The notes beneath the pieces were generated by a model. It did not search any database, had not been told where the DNA came from, and saw only the letters and a program-made list of their open reading frames with translations. This document shows positions 49,801 through 59,134 of a stretch of 64,000 bases of DNA, piece by piece. The translations under genes and the position numbers were made by a program. This DNA is from a virus: IMG/VR virus record IMGVR_UViG_3300030102_006261, positions 78,161 to 142,160 of that record; one strand, 5' to 3'. Positions within the stretch are counted from its first letter, which is position 1, and every line of letters begins with the position of its first letter.

Positions 49801-52800
49801 TCCATCCAGTGCGAATCCACATCTTCTCCATTGACCACCAGGCACATCTGTGTCTAAACTATATTCTGACGCACCCTTTCTTGCATATTCATATGGACAG
49901 TGATATGGGAGTTTACACACACCAGACACAAACTCTGGTACTCTTTGAACTCCACCGAAAGGATCTTGAATCAAGGTTGAACCGTGACCAAAAACAAGTG
50001 GTGATGGTTGTATATTGGTTTCTGTTCTGTTAAGAGGGCAGTAGTAGGCGCAATTATCGCAAGCATCTCCACCATCCTTAAAGCACCATTCGTCCATCTG
50101 TGCCTCACCCCACTCATAATCAATGATCCACGGGACGTACCACCCATGTGGTGTTCTAGCTCTATCTTGATCTGGACCGTTAAATATAACACCGTATTCT
50201 ACGATACCACCACCATAGACATTCTGACATGATCGAGGCTCGGACTCACAAGGTCCCGTGTAACATCGTCCACATTTGGGCTCCGGTGAATTACAATTGC
50301 TGTTATCAGCGGCACAGGGTCCACAAGCACAGGGATCTTCCCCACAATTATGTGAGTTTTCCCTAATTTTTCCCCCTATCCAGATCTTATCAAACTCTGG
50401 ACGAAGGTTGTTGGGTCTTGGCAATAGGGAATTATACATTGTTTCAGACCACTCAATGCAACCAACTATGTCTATTGCACCACCATCTCCTCCTGTTATT
50501 ATCTCTCGTCTGTCAGGATTGTCCGTTGGTCCGGGTGTTGGTCCTATTGGGGCGTCTCCCGGTGGTGGATCAGATCCGGGAGTGCCGGGTGGTGCATATC
50601 CACCAAACTCAGCTGGCTCTTTTACTCTAGTATCCAAATCACTAGCTACACAATTTAGATCAAATGGGAATAGAAGAGTCTCTTGATAATATGTTCTCCA
50701 AAACTCATCAATTGGAACTATTCTCTGACAGTCAATATTCTCGCCAGGGCATGTTCCCTGCTGCCATACCGCTTTTTCTAGAATTCTAACCCCATAATTA
50801 TTACTGGTCAAGATGACATCATTACATCCACCATATTGACTAAGACCATTTGCACAACCAGCTGGTCCTATACCGATCTGTGGTAAGTCATACCATTGAT
50901 CACATGGAGCACTAATTTCTGGTGGATTGCAAGGATCTGAGCTAGACGCTGTACACCGTTCTCCGGCGCAGTCTCTGAACGGATGATTCCATGATGTGAG
51001 TCTTGAGTTTTTATCGCTTGCCCTTGGTAAGAATTGTGGAATTCCTGTAAATGTATCCGGACTCCAGTTAAATCTTACTATTTGTGTTCCAAAGGGGAAT
51101 GCGACTGAGGGGAACGATCCGCCTGGGTGGGACCAACAAGGGGCATTTTCGAAACCAAAAAAGTCTAGTAATACATAAGGTCCACCTCTTGATGAACTCA
51201 GAAGATCCCATGGTTGAATTGATCCAACGAAACCAAATACACTGGGGCGCACAATTGGGACAAATGACCAACCACCGGGCTTTGCGTGAAGGTATATTGG
51301 ATTGTTAGCAAGATAAATTTTGTAGTATCTAATGAGATTTTTTTGCTCTTCGATCTCATTCTCCAGAAACTCCACTCTTGCATCATATTCTTCTTCACTC
51401 TCGAAATCACTGGGATCTAGATTGTTAAGTTCAGCCCTTATGTCATACTCATCGTTTTCGTTTGGATATGGTAACCATCTGGGATCATTACTCGCCGCCC
51501 TAGTTCCGGGTATTGCGTTACCAAAATTGGGATAGGCTTGATTGGCGTTCAGGTTACCAGCAACTCCCCATCCATTTGTTTCAACCACTTCTCTATCGGT
51601 GGCCTGATCTCTGAATGGATTGCGGTTATTTTTAGCAGTGGGATTATAAACGGGCATTTCACCAGAAAGTCTTGTCCCGTTAAAACGTTTCATATTAATT
51701 AGACTGGGAGTCAGAGGCTGAATACCAGAACAAGTTCCCCACTTACCGCTTAGTGACACAGGGATTCTTTTTCCATTTTCCTCAACGATCCTCAAGTCAG
51801 CGGTATTATAATAATCACCAGAACCTTGGAAATCAAAATTAGCCTGCGCCATGGCATTTTCATATATGTCTCTGGTAATGAAGTGCAAACCAGTCTTATC
51901 GGTGGGATCGAAATCAATGTCATCCTCATCTTTAATGAAAATAACCGATCTTTTTCTAACTGGAAGTAGCTCACTTTTTGCTCCGTCACCAGATATTGGT
52001 GGATCAGTTAGAGATGGTGGATTTTTCCAATCACCACCCTCTTCTTCACACTGCTCTGGACTATCCACGGTCAAATCACATCTAGGCACTTGATCTATCT
52101 CTGAGGGTTTGAAGCAACATGCACCCCCCCACATTCCACTTGCGATCCGACCTCCAGTCTTGTTCATACCAGCGTATCTACCATCATTCGCCGTCGATCC
52201 CTCTGATCCAGCTCCTAAGAATTGATCCCATGTTCTATAGAGGTACCTCTGATCATCTCTCCAGTCCCTCATCTCTAGGATTCCAGCGTCCCAGAGCTTA
52301 TCTCCAAAATCTTGTATAAAGCTACCGATTGCTCGCAGAGCTGGGAGTCTCTCAAGCTCACCACTATTATCACCATAAACGTAGTTTAGGTGATCTGGAT
52401 TTCTGATGTTACGTATGTCGCCCATGCTGAGTTTACCCTCTAGCATTAGACCCCAAAGTTCAAAATCAAAAATGGGCACACCAGAGCACTTGTATACCCA
52501 GTACTTTGGAGTTGTACAATACTTAACAAAGTCTTTATATGGACAAGTGGGATCTTCGTTATTTGCCAGACAACTCTGACAACCGGCTGCTGATGCCTGC
52601 ATCTTATCATTTACGACAGGTGGGTAGAAGGTTTGTGGTCTGAGATTCCTTAGATCCTCTTCATCTCGGAAGCAAGATGCAAATGGATCATCAGGGCAAG
52701 TCATGAATGGTCCAGTAAGTGATTCTGTCCAGAAATCGCCTCGGACGAATACTCTCATTCTGTGCATGGTTCCAACCAAACAATCGTGTAGGTTTGCTTT

Positions 52801-55800
52801 CTGATTTCTAAATGGACTCCAGAAAATAGGCTTACCATCTGCGTATGACATAATATCTAAAAGCCATCTACTATCTTGAGTCGCTGCCATGGTGTTAAGC
52901 TGCCAGTCACTCAATCCACTCTTTCCATTAGTCTGGTATGCGGTATTCGATACATTACTCTGATATGGAGATTTGGGAACGAACGGAACATTCCATTGTC
53001 TTGGACCGATCTCAGAACATCCACCTTGTCTTGCAGTTAGTGAGTGTATTCCATTTCCGGCCCACTGATGTCTCCACACATCTAATGCTCCGCCTGCGCC
53101 GGACACATAAACGACATTACCGCCCGCGTTAAATAACAATTCAGCGATAGTCCGCTCGCCCGATATTGCACTTCCCTCTAGGGGACTTGGCCAATATCCA
53201 GAAAGTAACGCTGGAGTATGGTGTGGTGTGGTTTGTGGAGTGTCGCCCGACACCGCTAAGGTTGAATTTGCTAAATTACTGACAGTGATATCATCAAGAC
53301 TATCTCCAATCCCCGCATTTCCCCATGGATTTGGTGGTGAGTATCCACCTGCTGACCAGACACTTCTTGGATCCATTCCCTGTCTCATTGAGGGTTCGCA
53401 CACTAGATTTACATTTGAAATGCCAGCAACACAGTTATCGTCTTCACCATCTGTGGATGGTGCAGTGATTGGATTAAAAATTGTCTCTTCCTCTGTGGTA
53501 TTTGGCACGTCAGTAAATCCATATACTACTGGATTACCTCTGTATCTGTTAGTTAATTGCTGTCCCGGATATGTAAATGGAACAGGATTTTTTACGCTAG
53601 GTACATATCTGTCGTTAGGAAATCCTGCTGGGACCTGAGGATCTTCTCCGCCGATACCATGGACACCTGCGGGTGTTGCAAGGGCTTGAAATGTGTCTGA
53701 ATCCCTTCCCCAGTCAAAGTACCAATAATCTTTGATGTGATGGAAAAGAGTATATACCGGACTCGAAAAAGGAACTTGAGTCTTTTTATTGATCGTGTAA
53801 AAAGCCGCGCCTCCGTCACCCGAGACTGAGGGTGGGTCAACGGTGCCTGCACCAACATTTCCAGTAATATTGCTGGTGATTGTGTTCGTAATTGAGCTGG
53901 TGATTGTGCTCGTGACATTGACAGGGTCTATGGTATTTGTACTAGTGCTAGTTGAACTGTTAGTTTGACTGTTAGTGCTAGTATTGGTTGAACTGTTGGT
54001 GTTGGTATTGGTGGAACTGTTGGTGCTAGTATTGGTTGAACTGCTGGTGTTGATGCTTCCAATATTTGACGTTATCGTATTTGTGATTGTTGATATAATG
54101 TCACCAACATCGCCACCGTTTACTGGTGGATCACCGTCACAGTCAACTATTTGCCAGTTTCCCTCAGTGGGAACCTGATCACCGGGGCAATAAGCACATT
54201 GAGTCCAAATAGTTTCATCCACATCATCCGGCTGCGCTCGACGTAAACAATCGGGTTCCATCACGACACTTTCACAGTTTGTCGTGCCATCCTCATAAAT
54301 CGTACAACAGGATCCAGTTGGCACACATCCCACCGGGCGACCTAAATCGTCTACAAAGGGCAAATCATTACAAGTCGTGGGCCACACGTTCCATCTTCCA
54401 CCATTAGCTATGCAATCAGCTTCAAGTATTCCCTCTCGGCAATCACCATTACAGTAACAACAAGATCCTGTAATCGGACATGGATCACCATTTGGAGGGC
54501 AACCAAGACCACCAGTTTGGTGGGCACAAATACCACCGCTGTCTGAACAGGCTGTCATTGTTAAATCTTCTCTACAAGTGCCATCAGGTAAACAACATTT
54601 AGGGCATACAACTATATCACTACATGCGCCACAAGATCTAGAGCTGGGATGGAGGGCGCCTGGACATGATGTTGTCGATGTATCGATGCAGTCGCATATG
54701 GCGGTATCGGAGTCGTAATTCCAATCGCAACAGATTCTAAATGGACATCCGCTGGCGGCATTAAGTGGTTCACATGGATCTTGTCCACCAGGCACAATTA
54801 CAGGAGGAATGTAGAATTTACAACATTCCTCGACCGAGGCACTAGCTGGACATGTAACAGTTACTGGACCACAGAGGTAATCGGATGAGCAGCAACACTG
54901 CACAGTTTTCTCCGGAGGACCACCACCACCACTACCCACAGCGGCTGCTCTTTCCTCTACAGATTCACCATCATCCTCCTCCTCAATCTCCACATCTAGA
55001 CTAGAATCTCTGGGGAGCCCGGGTGGAACTTTGAGATTATTTTCTTTCTCAAACTCTCCGGGTAGTTCAGTTAATTCTGGGAAAGGAAAGTCAGGTCCGG
55101 CAACTTGTTTTCTATTTGAGAATTTGAATCGATCTTTGTCGGTGGCGTTTCTCTTGATTTCAAGACCATATTTTCTTTTTAACCCCGCCTCGGTCTTGTC
55201 TAATGGCTGCTCTAATTCTTCATCCTCATCCTCAGTTGGATCACTGTACGAGATATTCTGATTTACTTTATCAAAGTGATTCGGATCAAGTATTTCTATT
55301 GTCTCTCCAGTTTCCGGTGGTGGGTTTTCTTGAAGAGCCAAACGATTAATGAACTGCTCTGATCCAATTACGTTAATTGGTATTGTTGGATCTGGATTGC
55401 CCTCATAACCCCACAGTGTGATCCTTACGTTTTCATTGATTCTTATCTCATCAACAACTCTTTGCGTTCTCGTAGACTGTTCCCCAGCATACACAACCAT
55501 CACACCGTGAGTCTTTTTGTTACCACCAAACGCTTTTGTTCTGGCAGTAAAGGTTACGGGGCTAATTTCTTTTGATCTGTATTGTTTGTTGCTCGATTCG
55601 ATATAGTTCATATCGACATACTCAGTGTCTAATATAAACTTATCTCTATCCTGGCGAGACTGAAATATAAAAATGAGTGAGTTATTTTGACTTAGGTAAT
55701 CTAATACGGCGTAGTTCGGGCTTAGCCCCATGTGTTTTTGGTTGTTCCGGTTTACCGTAAAGTATGGTACCTTTACGGATGGAGTCCCCGGAAGACCTCT

Positions 55801-56472
55801 ACCACTAATGCGAAGTTTTCTCTTCTTCTTTCGCATATTGAAGACATGAAATTTATTACTTTCCTTATATTTCTCTAGTCGCTTGATGTAGTTGTTCTTG
55901 AATATTTTATCATTGTAGACAGGAAAGTCAATGACCGGGTTATCAGCATCAGATGGATTTAGGGATATTATGCGATGGAAGTTGTATGTTGACACAGGAG
56001 ATTGGAGATTGTATCCGGACTCTTTGCTTCTGAATCCGTGAATGTCAAACATTTCACTTCGCATACCACCATAATACAAATCGAGGGCCGCGAGGTGATC
56101 GCCGCTAATTCTTGGTGCATCAGAAACAGAGTCTTCTTCGGGTGCAACAAGCCCCATCGCACCACCGGGTGTGATTGTTTCAGTTCCCCATATTGAGTAG
56201 GGAAAGTTTGAATTTTTCTGAACAAGCACGTTTGTGCATAACATGCACGAATTACCGTTGTTCACACCGTAGTCTTGCGGATTTGCTAAATTTTCATTGT
56301 TGTACATGGCTCGGTAGCCAAGACTCATCGAAGGAACTCCACTACCAAACTGATTTGGGTTGTGGGGTACATCACCTTCACGGGTAAAGAATTTGTCACC
56401 ACCAAGACAGGATACCTGTAACCCACCCGGTCCTGTTCCATCTTTACAGCAACAATTTCTTTGTGTTGACAT
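46816..56472 (-). CDS. Giant Cys-rich structural/adhesin-like protein (3,218 aa)
   Basis: The largest gene here. N-terminal 'RNCCCKDGTGPGG'. Residues about 530-770 are Cys-rich ('GSCCYCNGDCREGILEADCIANGGRW', 'GSCCTIYEDGTTNCESVVMEPDC'). About 785-870 is a Ser/Thr/Asn tract ('STNTSTNSSTNTNTN'), probably a flexible or glycosylated linker. Later stretches are beta/loop-like. Residues about 2835-3218 hold more Cys modules, including 'DPTCCEAFGIGWDEVCVDLA' and 'GACCYGSLQCADGLTEQECVASGG', patterns I associate with Phycisphaerae surface proteins. Ends 'GGEQAGGGYGV'. No signal peptide. Likely a virion adhesin or host-range protein (inference). Behind late-like TATACATA. Confidence 0.6.
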   Translation of the reverse strand: MSTQRNCCCKDGTGPGGLQVSCLGGDKFFTREGDVPHNPNQFGSGVPSMSLGYRAMYNNENLANPQDYGVNNGNSCMLCTNVLVQKNSNFPYSIWGTETITPGGAMGLVAPEEDSVSDAPRISGDHLAALDLYYGGMRSEMFDIHGFRSKESGYNLQSPVSTYNFHRIISLNPSDADNPVIDFPVYNDKIFKNNYIKRLEKYKESNKFHVFNMRKKKRKLRISGRGLPGTPSVKVPYFTVNRNNQKHMGLSPNYAVLDYLSQNNSLIFIFQSRQDRDKFILDTEYVDMNYIESSNKQYRSKEISPVTFTARTKAFGGNKKTHGVMVVYAGEQSTRTQRVVDEIRINENVRITLWGYEGNPDPTIPINVIGSEQFINRLALQENPPPETGETIEILDPNHFDKVNQNISYSDPTEDEDEELEQPLDKTEAGLKRKYGLEIKRNATDKDRFKFSNRKQVAGPDFPFPELTELPGEFEKENNLKVPPGLPRDSSLDVEIEEEDDGESVEERAAAVGSGGGGPPEKTVQCCCSSDYLCGPVTVTCPASASVEECCKFYIPPVIVPGGQDPCEPLNAASGCPFRICCDWNYDSDTAICDCIDTSTTSCPGALHPSSRSCGACSDIVVCPKCCLPDGTCREDLTMTACSDSGGICAHQTGGLGCPPNGDPCPITGSCCYCNGDCREGILEADCIANGGRWNVWPTTCNDLPFVDDLGRPVGCVPTGSCCTIYEDGTTNCESVVMEPDCLRRAQPDDVDETIWTQCAYCPGDQVPTEGNWQIVDCDGDPPVNGGDVGDIISTITNTITSNIGSINTSSSTNTSTNSSTNTNTNSSTNTSTNSQTNSSTSTSTNTIDPVNVTSTITSSITNTITSNITGNVGAGTVDPPSVSGDGGAAFYTINKKTQVPFSSPVYTLFHHIKDYWYFDWGRDSDTFQALATPAGVHGIGGEDPQVPAGFPNDRYVPSVKNPVPFTYPGQQLTNRYRGNPVVYGFTDVPNTTEEETIFNPITAPSTDGEDDNCVAGISNVNLVCEPSMRQGMDPRSVWSAGGYSPPNPWGNAGIGDSLDDITVSNLANSTLAVSGDTPQTTPHHTPALLSGYWPSPLEGSAISGERTIAELLFNAGGNVVYVSGAGGALDVWRHQWAGNGIHSLTARQGGCSEIGPRQWNVPFVPKSPYQSNVSNTAYQTNGKSGLSDWQLNTMAATQDSRWLLDIMSYADGKPIFWSPFRNQKANLHDCLVGTMHRMRVFVRGDFWTESLTGPFMTCPDDPFASCFRDEEDLRNLRPQTFYPPVVNDKMQASAAGCQSCLANNEDPTCPYKDFVKYCTTPKYWVYKCSGVPIFDFELWGLMLEGKLSMGDIRNIRNPDHLNYVYGDNSGELERLPALRAIGSFIQDFGDKLWDAGILEMRDWRDDQRYLYRTWDQFLGAGSEGSTANDGRYAGMNKTGGRIASGMWGGACCFKPSEIDQVPRCDLTVDSPEQCEEEGGDWKNPPSLTDPPISGDGAKSELLPVRKRSVIFIKDEDDIDFDPTDKTGLHFITRDIYENAMAQANFDFQGSGDYYNTADLRIVEENGKRIPVSLSGKWGTCSGIQPLTPSLINMKRFNGTRLSGEMPVYNPTAKNNRNPFRDQATDREVVETNGWGVAGNLNANQAYPNFGNAIPGTRAASNDPRWLPYPNENDEYDIRAELNNLDPSDFESEEEYDARVEFLENEIEEQKNLIRYYKIYLANNPIYLHAKPGGWSFVPIVRPSVFGFVGSIQPWDLLSSSRGGPYVLLDFFGFENAPCWSHPGGSFPSVAFPFGTQIVRFNWSPDTFTGIPQFLPRASDKNSRLTSWNHPFRDCAGERCTASSSDPCNPPEISAPCDQWYDLPQIGIGPAGCANGLSQYGGCNDVILTSNNYGVRILEKAVWQQGTCPGENIDCQRIVPIDEFWRTYYQETLLFPFDLNCVASDLDTRVKEPAEFGGYAPPGTPGSDPPPGDAPIGPTPGPTDNPDRREIITGGDGGAIDIVGCIEWSETMYNSLLPRPNNLRPEFDKIWIGGKIRENSHNCGEDPCACGPCAADNSNCNSPEPKCGRCYTGPCESEPRSCQNVYGGGIVEYGVIFNGPDQDRARTPHGWYVPWIIDYEWGEAQMDEWCFKDGGDACDNCAYYCPLNRTETNIQPSPLVFGHGSTLIQDPFGGVQRVPEFVSGVCKLPYHCPYEYARKGASEYSLDTDVPGGQWRRCGFALDGPPTPHDCYDQGADVVTTRLEIKTLKRVKTNEEGSTLFLDELDGGNSNTGYPTAFLDPANAGDEFNPGNPETAEDVEMYCSTYRSNEEFEETGIATDIPTNHWLNTELPKFKEVRFFNILNPTEPHIRQGSKWFGENEQRLITGTPIGWKTFKDLDLHVSDNLVVGGVPQYPGWSPPEIVVGDENRPIPKSTHTEGPNQYGFQEAAGAYRFFSLQDGENEGRRVGAIIPFGGWFCSGRFLEPGIRPANAQVEYADPDNGDYTPKYVNHKVRGDAYVLDTAYIHWNTEGAQGTELPIEDVICLQCSDEEEIEGCVVQPGEVCPTPVNPARGIVAGMPRLRYDNFAKWNFSSYEDVDPDDPIENYRYANSDFFSNYGPPFDVTFRSEDIIGINNRYEASKNPILDTPEFNQEKDRTDLADGEFRHETVLGRVGFVFEDHASMNTAMNTLKMGSMKFRIHEDSSRAGFSTLDWPLGGRYELTSPKFIRYLDENTGICDQLNLTVAMTHAARPSAMRYNDYGYYIWDVGGCDSTSEPCVDDSENESGFLDKYEPNMILYDIRPIDLTLRDEPELVSQGGSRAALRSYAAPVFTELGTSGTMVYDPVVDSPFPDSPDGVGTKGCSDPWSIEVAPSNRIDYGEGNGSGCPGANITGRCAGSLNGPYNDACSCHGFRNCLEAFYARLHWEIQEYGTCVIEIDKPDCALFGDYDSSVRPTCFCSQAEANADRCEQQQEVTIPGTSTYDGETVSIAERCCDAFSSNPLYYYCNDGRFGGWDENCTQAFETYMAGSPSPFCKDLYCGSPDTGLCCTAHETPFCSDEVCCSAVCDIDPTCCEAFGIGWDEVCVDLARSLDVCGCDQKTGACCPPAACGDDAGGVGNLTTPQTAGGGGDPVGCDEECIEAQTEAQCTQRPGWTWHEDEPCCICQRNEDDQLENVCPDPVGACCYGSLQCADGLTEQECVASGGIFQGADTYCESGICQDSSDGTQAGGEQAGGGYGV
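53865..54110 (-). repeat. Degenerate Asn/Ser/Thr-encoding repeats inside the giant gene
   Basis: Short units encoding (S/T)(S/T)TNTST recur for about 80 codons with AAC-AGT/ACT variation on the - strand. A low-complexity linker prone to copy-number change. Confidence 0.65.
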
Positions 56473-56510
56473 TAACTAGATAATCCCATGATAAAATATT
56501 ATGAACAAAG

Positions 56511-56518
56511 TATGTATA
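56511..56518 (-). promoter_or_regulatory. Late-like promoter motif TATACATA (- strand)
   Basis: 38 nt before ATG 56472 of the giant gene and followed by CTTTG, resembling the CTTG after the octamer at 46808. Confidence 0.5.
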
Positions 56519-56522
56519 TCGA

Positions 56523-56816
56523 TTAACCGGACCAACGCTGACCAGTTCTACTAGAAGCTCGATCTAGAGCGTGTTTTGCTTTTGGTGAAAGTGTCCTATC
56601 CATTTTTTGCATGAGTTCATTCCACTGACCGCCTGTCACCTTGTTTGGTGTGATGTTTGTATCAACACAGATACCATAGCCACTGATTTCTCGAACCACT
56701 TGTTTTTCACTACACTCCGGGCATGGATTTTCTGTGGGTTTATCCCTGTCATTGATTAGACTGAATTCTTCCCAAATGTGCTCACACGCATTGCATTTGT
56801 AATCATAAGTCGGCAT
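56523..56816 (-). CDS. FmdB-type zinc-ribbon protein
   Basis: 97 residues. 'MPTYDYKCNACEHIWEEF' then 'NPCPECSEKQVVREISGYG' is the CxxC...CxxC zinc ribbon of FmdB-like small proteins, common in large marine phages. The C-terminal half 'NELMQKMDRTLSPKAKHALDRASSRTGQRW' is helical and basic. Possible transcription-related or assembly role, not established. Confidence 0.7.
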   Translation of the reverse strand: MPTYDYKCNACEHIWEEFSLINDRDKPTENPCPECSEKQVVREISGYGICVDTNITPNKVTGGQWNELMQKMDRTLSPKAKHALDRASSRTGQRWSG

Positions 56817-56833
56817 AATATAAATTCCTTTAT

Positions 56834-57733
56834 TTACTTGTATTGTTCACGTAACATTGTAACAAATTCTGACGGAGATGTGGGGAAATAATTTTCGCTT
56901 TGCATAAATTCACTTCTGGATTGACCGCCAGCCTCGGCTCTTCTTGCATCTCGTCTGGCCCTTCTTTCCTGTCGTCGTCTCTGCGCTATCTCACGATTGA
57001 TGGCATATCGTTCCTCTCTACTTCCAGCCGCTGATCTTCTCCCCCGAAGAGCCGCAATATCATCTGCAAATTGATCCCTGGCTCCACCAAAGCGATATTC
57101 ATCGCTTACTTTCTTCATCTTATCTCTGTATTCCTGCGCCCTACTTCTGTATGTCGCAAGATCGATGGTAGCTTCACCCGAATCAGCCAGATCCTTATTA
57201 ATCTTATCCATTTCTCTAGTTTCTCTGTCCGCCTTGATACGATCCATCTGAGCCTGGTTATTTGCGGAGATCTGTTTGTCAATTTCACCTCGTAGCTCCT
57301 CATCACTCATAGCCTCAAACTCTGCTCGTCTACCTTGATTTGCGAGAATATCCTGAATAGCTTTTTCTCGATCAGGATTACTCACTCCTCGCCTGTCTTG
57401 CGCGATGTCAGTGTAGGTGCTTCCACGGGTGCCTGTCTTTGATGGGTGAGTGGCATCTCCGTACCTTGGAGCGCGAGCCTGTCTCAAGGCATCTTGGACC
57501 TGTGCCCTGCGAATCTCCCTCTGTGCTCCGGGTGCAGTGGGATCAAAGTCTGGATTAGACCGAACACCCGATTCGTTTGGTTTAGAATCGAACTGTGATT
57601 GGGGAATTCCTCGCATCCCAGATATCCTGGCCACCTCTTTTGCGATATTGGCGTTCATTTTTTGCATTTCGGCTTCAACTCTTGCTTGCTCTGCGGCAGA
57701 TAGCTCAGTTTGCTCATTGACATGATTCTTCAT
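56834..57733 (-). CDS. Arg-rich helical late protein, unknown
   Basis: 299 residues from ATG 57733, chosen for GGAG 6 nt upstream. N terminus 'MKNHVNEQTELSAAEQARVEAEMQKMNANIAKEVARI'; mostly charged helices with many Arg-Asp/Glu pairs ('RRRQERRARRDARRAEAGGQSRSEF'). Ends 'YFPTSPSEFVTMLREQYK'. Composition like internal or core proteins. Behind late-like TATAGATA. Confidence 0.5.
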   Translation of the reverse strand: MKNHVNEQTELSAAEQARVEAEMQKMNANIAKEVARISGMRGIPQSQFDSKPNESGVRSNPDFDPTAPGAQREIRRAQVQDALRQARAPRYGDATHPSKTGTRGSTYTDIAQDRRGVSNPDREKAIQDILANQGRRAEFEAMSDEELRGEIDKQISANNQAQMDRIKADRETREMDKINKDLADSGEATIDLATYRSRAQEYRDKMKKVSDEYRFGGARDQFADDIAALRGRRSAAGSREERYAINREIAQRRRQERRARRDARRAEAGGQSRSEFMQSENYFPTSPSEFVTMLREQYK

Positions 57734-57762
57734 GGGATTCTCCAAATGAAATTTGACTACAT

Positions 57763-57772
57763 TATCTATAAT
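57763..57772. promoter_or_regulatory. Divergent promoter core: late-like TATAGATA (-) overlapping TATAAT (+)
   Basis: TATCTATAAT reads TATAAT on + (57767-57772, toward ATG 57798) and TATAGATA on - (57770-57763, toward ATG 57733). It sits in the 64-bp gap between divergent genes. No good -35 for the + side. Confidence 0.4.
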
Positions 57773-57797
57773 AGCTACATATTGATGGAGAAACATC

Positions 57798-58934
57798 ATG
57801 CGCGGTTTTACAAATTACATTCAATATATGACAGAGGACGTTCAGACTACAGGTCACCTCACACACCTGTCTGATCTGGTTCTCAGTGGCAACCATGAAA
57901 GTGCCTTTGCTCATGTTGACGCCACAACCAAGAGGTTCAACAATTCGGTCACAAAGGGGCATGATCTGTCCCTGAAAGCAGATGGCGGCATGAGTGTCAT
58001 CGTCGGTAGAGATCGAGCCGGTGATCATTTCGTATCCTACAAGTCAGGCAAAGAACGACACTACAGGCACGACTCAATTGCAAAAACAGGCAAACAACAC
58101 ATGATTGATACGCTGTCTCCACTCCTGTCCGGAGCATCGAAGATGAAGAGTCTCAAGCCAGGCACAGCATTCCAAGCCGACGTTCTGCATACTCCAGAGC
58201 ATTCAGACTCGACACATACGCCTAACACAATCTCTTACAAAACATCTCATCCCGGCAAACTATCCATTGCAGTCCACGGGCAGTTCGCTGTTGCAGGAGA
58301 CAGCATCACAAGGACATCCAACGTTCCCGATCTGTCCCAACTCAAAGGAGAGGGGGTTCACACACCGAACCTACATGTCCACAAGAAGATGAACCTGTCC
58401 CTCTCGGATGACAGACACCACGATATCAATCAACACATGAGAGATGCTCGACGTTCGATGGGTTCTGAAGGCACAGCCGAGTTCGCTCAGAGTCTGCCAC
58501 AGAACAAGAAGTTCTCTGCTATGATGCAGGCTTACTCGAATCACTCAGCAAGAACAGACGGCAAGGTATCGGTGGACGGTCTTCGCACTTTCATGAAAGG
58601 GCATGTGGAGAAGAGGAAGGTGTCGGATGGACTCAAGGCAAAGGAACTGGACAGCCATACAAGTCTCATCAACGACAACGAGAATCACTTCACCAACATG
58701 TTGAGTGCCCATAACAGTCTCACCTCGGTCACCAATGAAGTAACGAATGCCCTGCGTAACAATGCCAGTAACTTCTCCCTGACACCCAAAGCCAACAAGC
58801 ATTACTCTGAACATGAGGGGCTTGTCTCGTCTCTCGAAGGGCACACACCAGTCAAGTTCGTTCGCCGTGGTGAGCAGGGATTCTCTCGGGCGAATAAAGC
58901 CTCGGGTGAGGAGCGGTTCGGTTCCACACCCTGA
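57798..58934 (+). CDS. DUF6267-like protein with KxDG (nucleotidyltransferase/ligase-fold) motif
   Basis: 378 residues, GGAG upstream. 'MRGFTNYIQYMTEDVQTTGHLTHLSDLVLSGNHESAFAHVDATTKRF' then 'GHDLSLKADGGMSVIVGRDRAGDHFVSYKSG' matches a marine T4-like family that normally reads 'HLEHLED...VTVKWDGAPAI..G.D...F.V.TK'. The K-x-D-G (about residue 55) is the adenylation lysine motif of the covalent nucleotidyltransferase superfamily (DNA/RNA ligases). Later parts are His/Ser/Asn-rich. The N terminus resembles head-targeting peptides (MTE). GC-rich unlike upstream genes. True activity unknown. Confidence 0.6.
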   Translation: MRGFTNYIQYMTEDVQTTGHLTHLSDLVLSGNHESAFAHVDATTKRFNNSVTKGHDLSLKADGGMSVIVGRDRAGDHFVSYKSGKERHYRHDSIAKTGKQHMIDTLSPLLSGASKMKSLKPGTAFQADVLHTPEHSDSTHTPNTISYKTSHPGKLSIAVHGQFAVAGDSITRTSNVPDLSQLKGEGVHTPNLHVHKKMNLSLSDDRHHDINQHMRDARRSMGSEGTAEFAQSLPQNKKFSAMMQAYSNHSARTDGKVSVDGLRTFMKGHVEKRKVSDGLKAKELDSHTSLINDNENHFTNMLSAHNSLTSVTNEVTNALRNNASNFSLTPKANKHYSEHEGLVSSLEGHTPVKFVRRGEQGFSRANKASGEERFGSTP

Positions 58935-58945
58935 TGTGGCTACTA

Positions 58946-59134
58946 TCAACGTGCCTCTTTGTACCTATCGATCAGTTCGTTTATCCACTGCCGTGCATCC
59001 CACACATCTTTCCTGCCACTTAACTGTGTCTTGAACACCATCTCATGTAGACCGTTTGCAATGTGATCGTCCAGTTCAATCTCCAGAACGACCTTGTTTC
59101 CAGTCTCGTCTGTTTCTTTTGGCATCTTTGTCAT
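58946..59134 (-). CDS. Small acidic protein, unknown
   Basis: 62 residues from ATG 59134 (GGAG 8 nt upstream) or 59 from ATG 59125 (AAGGA upstream). 'VVLEIELDDHIANGLHEMVFKTQLSGRKDVWDARQWINELIDRYKEA' looks like a small alpha/beta protein, perhaps ribbon-helix-helix-like in its second half. Co-directional with the VWA gene. Confidence 0.55.
   Translation of the reverse strand: MTKMPKETDETGNKVVLEIELDDHIANGLHEMVFKTQLSGRKDVWDARQWINELIDRYKEAR

Noticed and set aside
57753-57772. Sigma70 promoter TTGACT plus TATAAT for the 57798 gene
   Set aside because: The two hexamers are only 8 nt apart, too close for a normal -35/-10 pair; only the -10 was kept.
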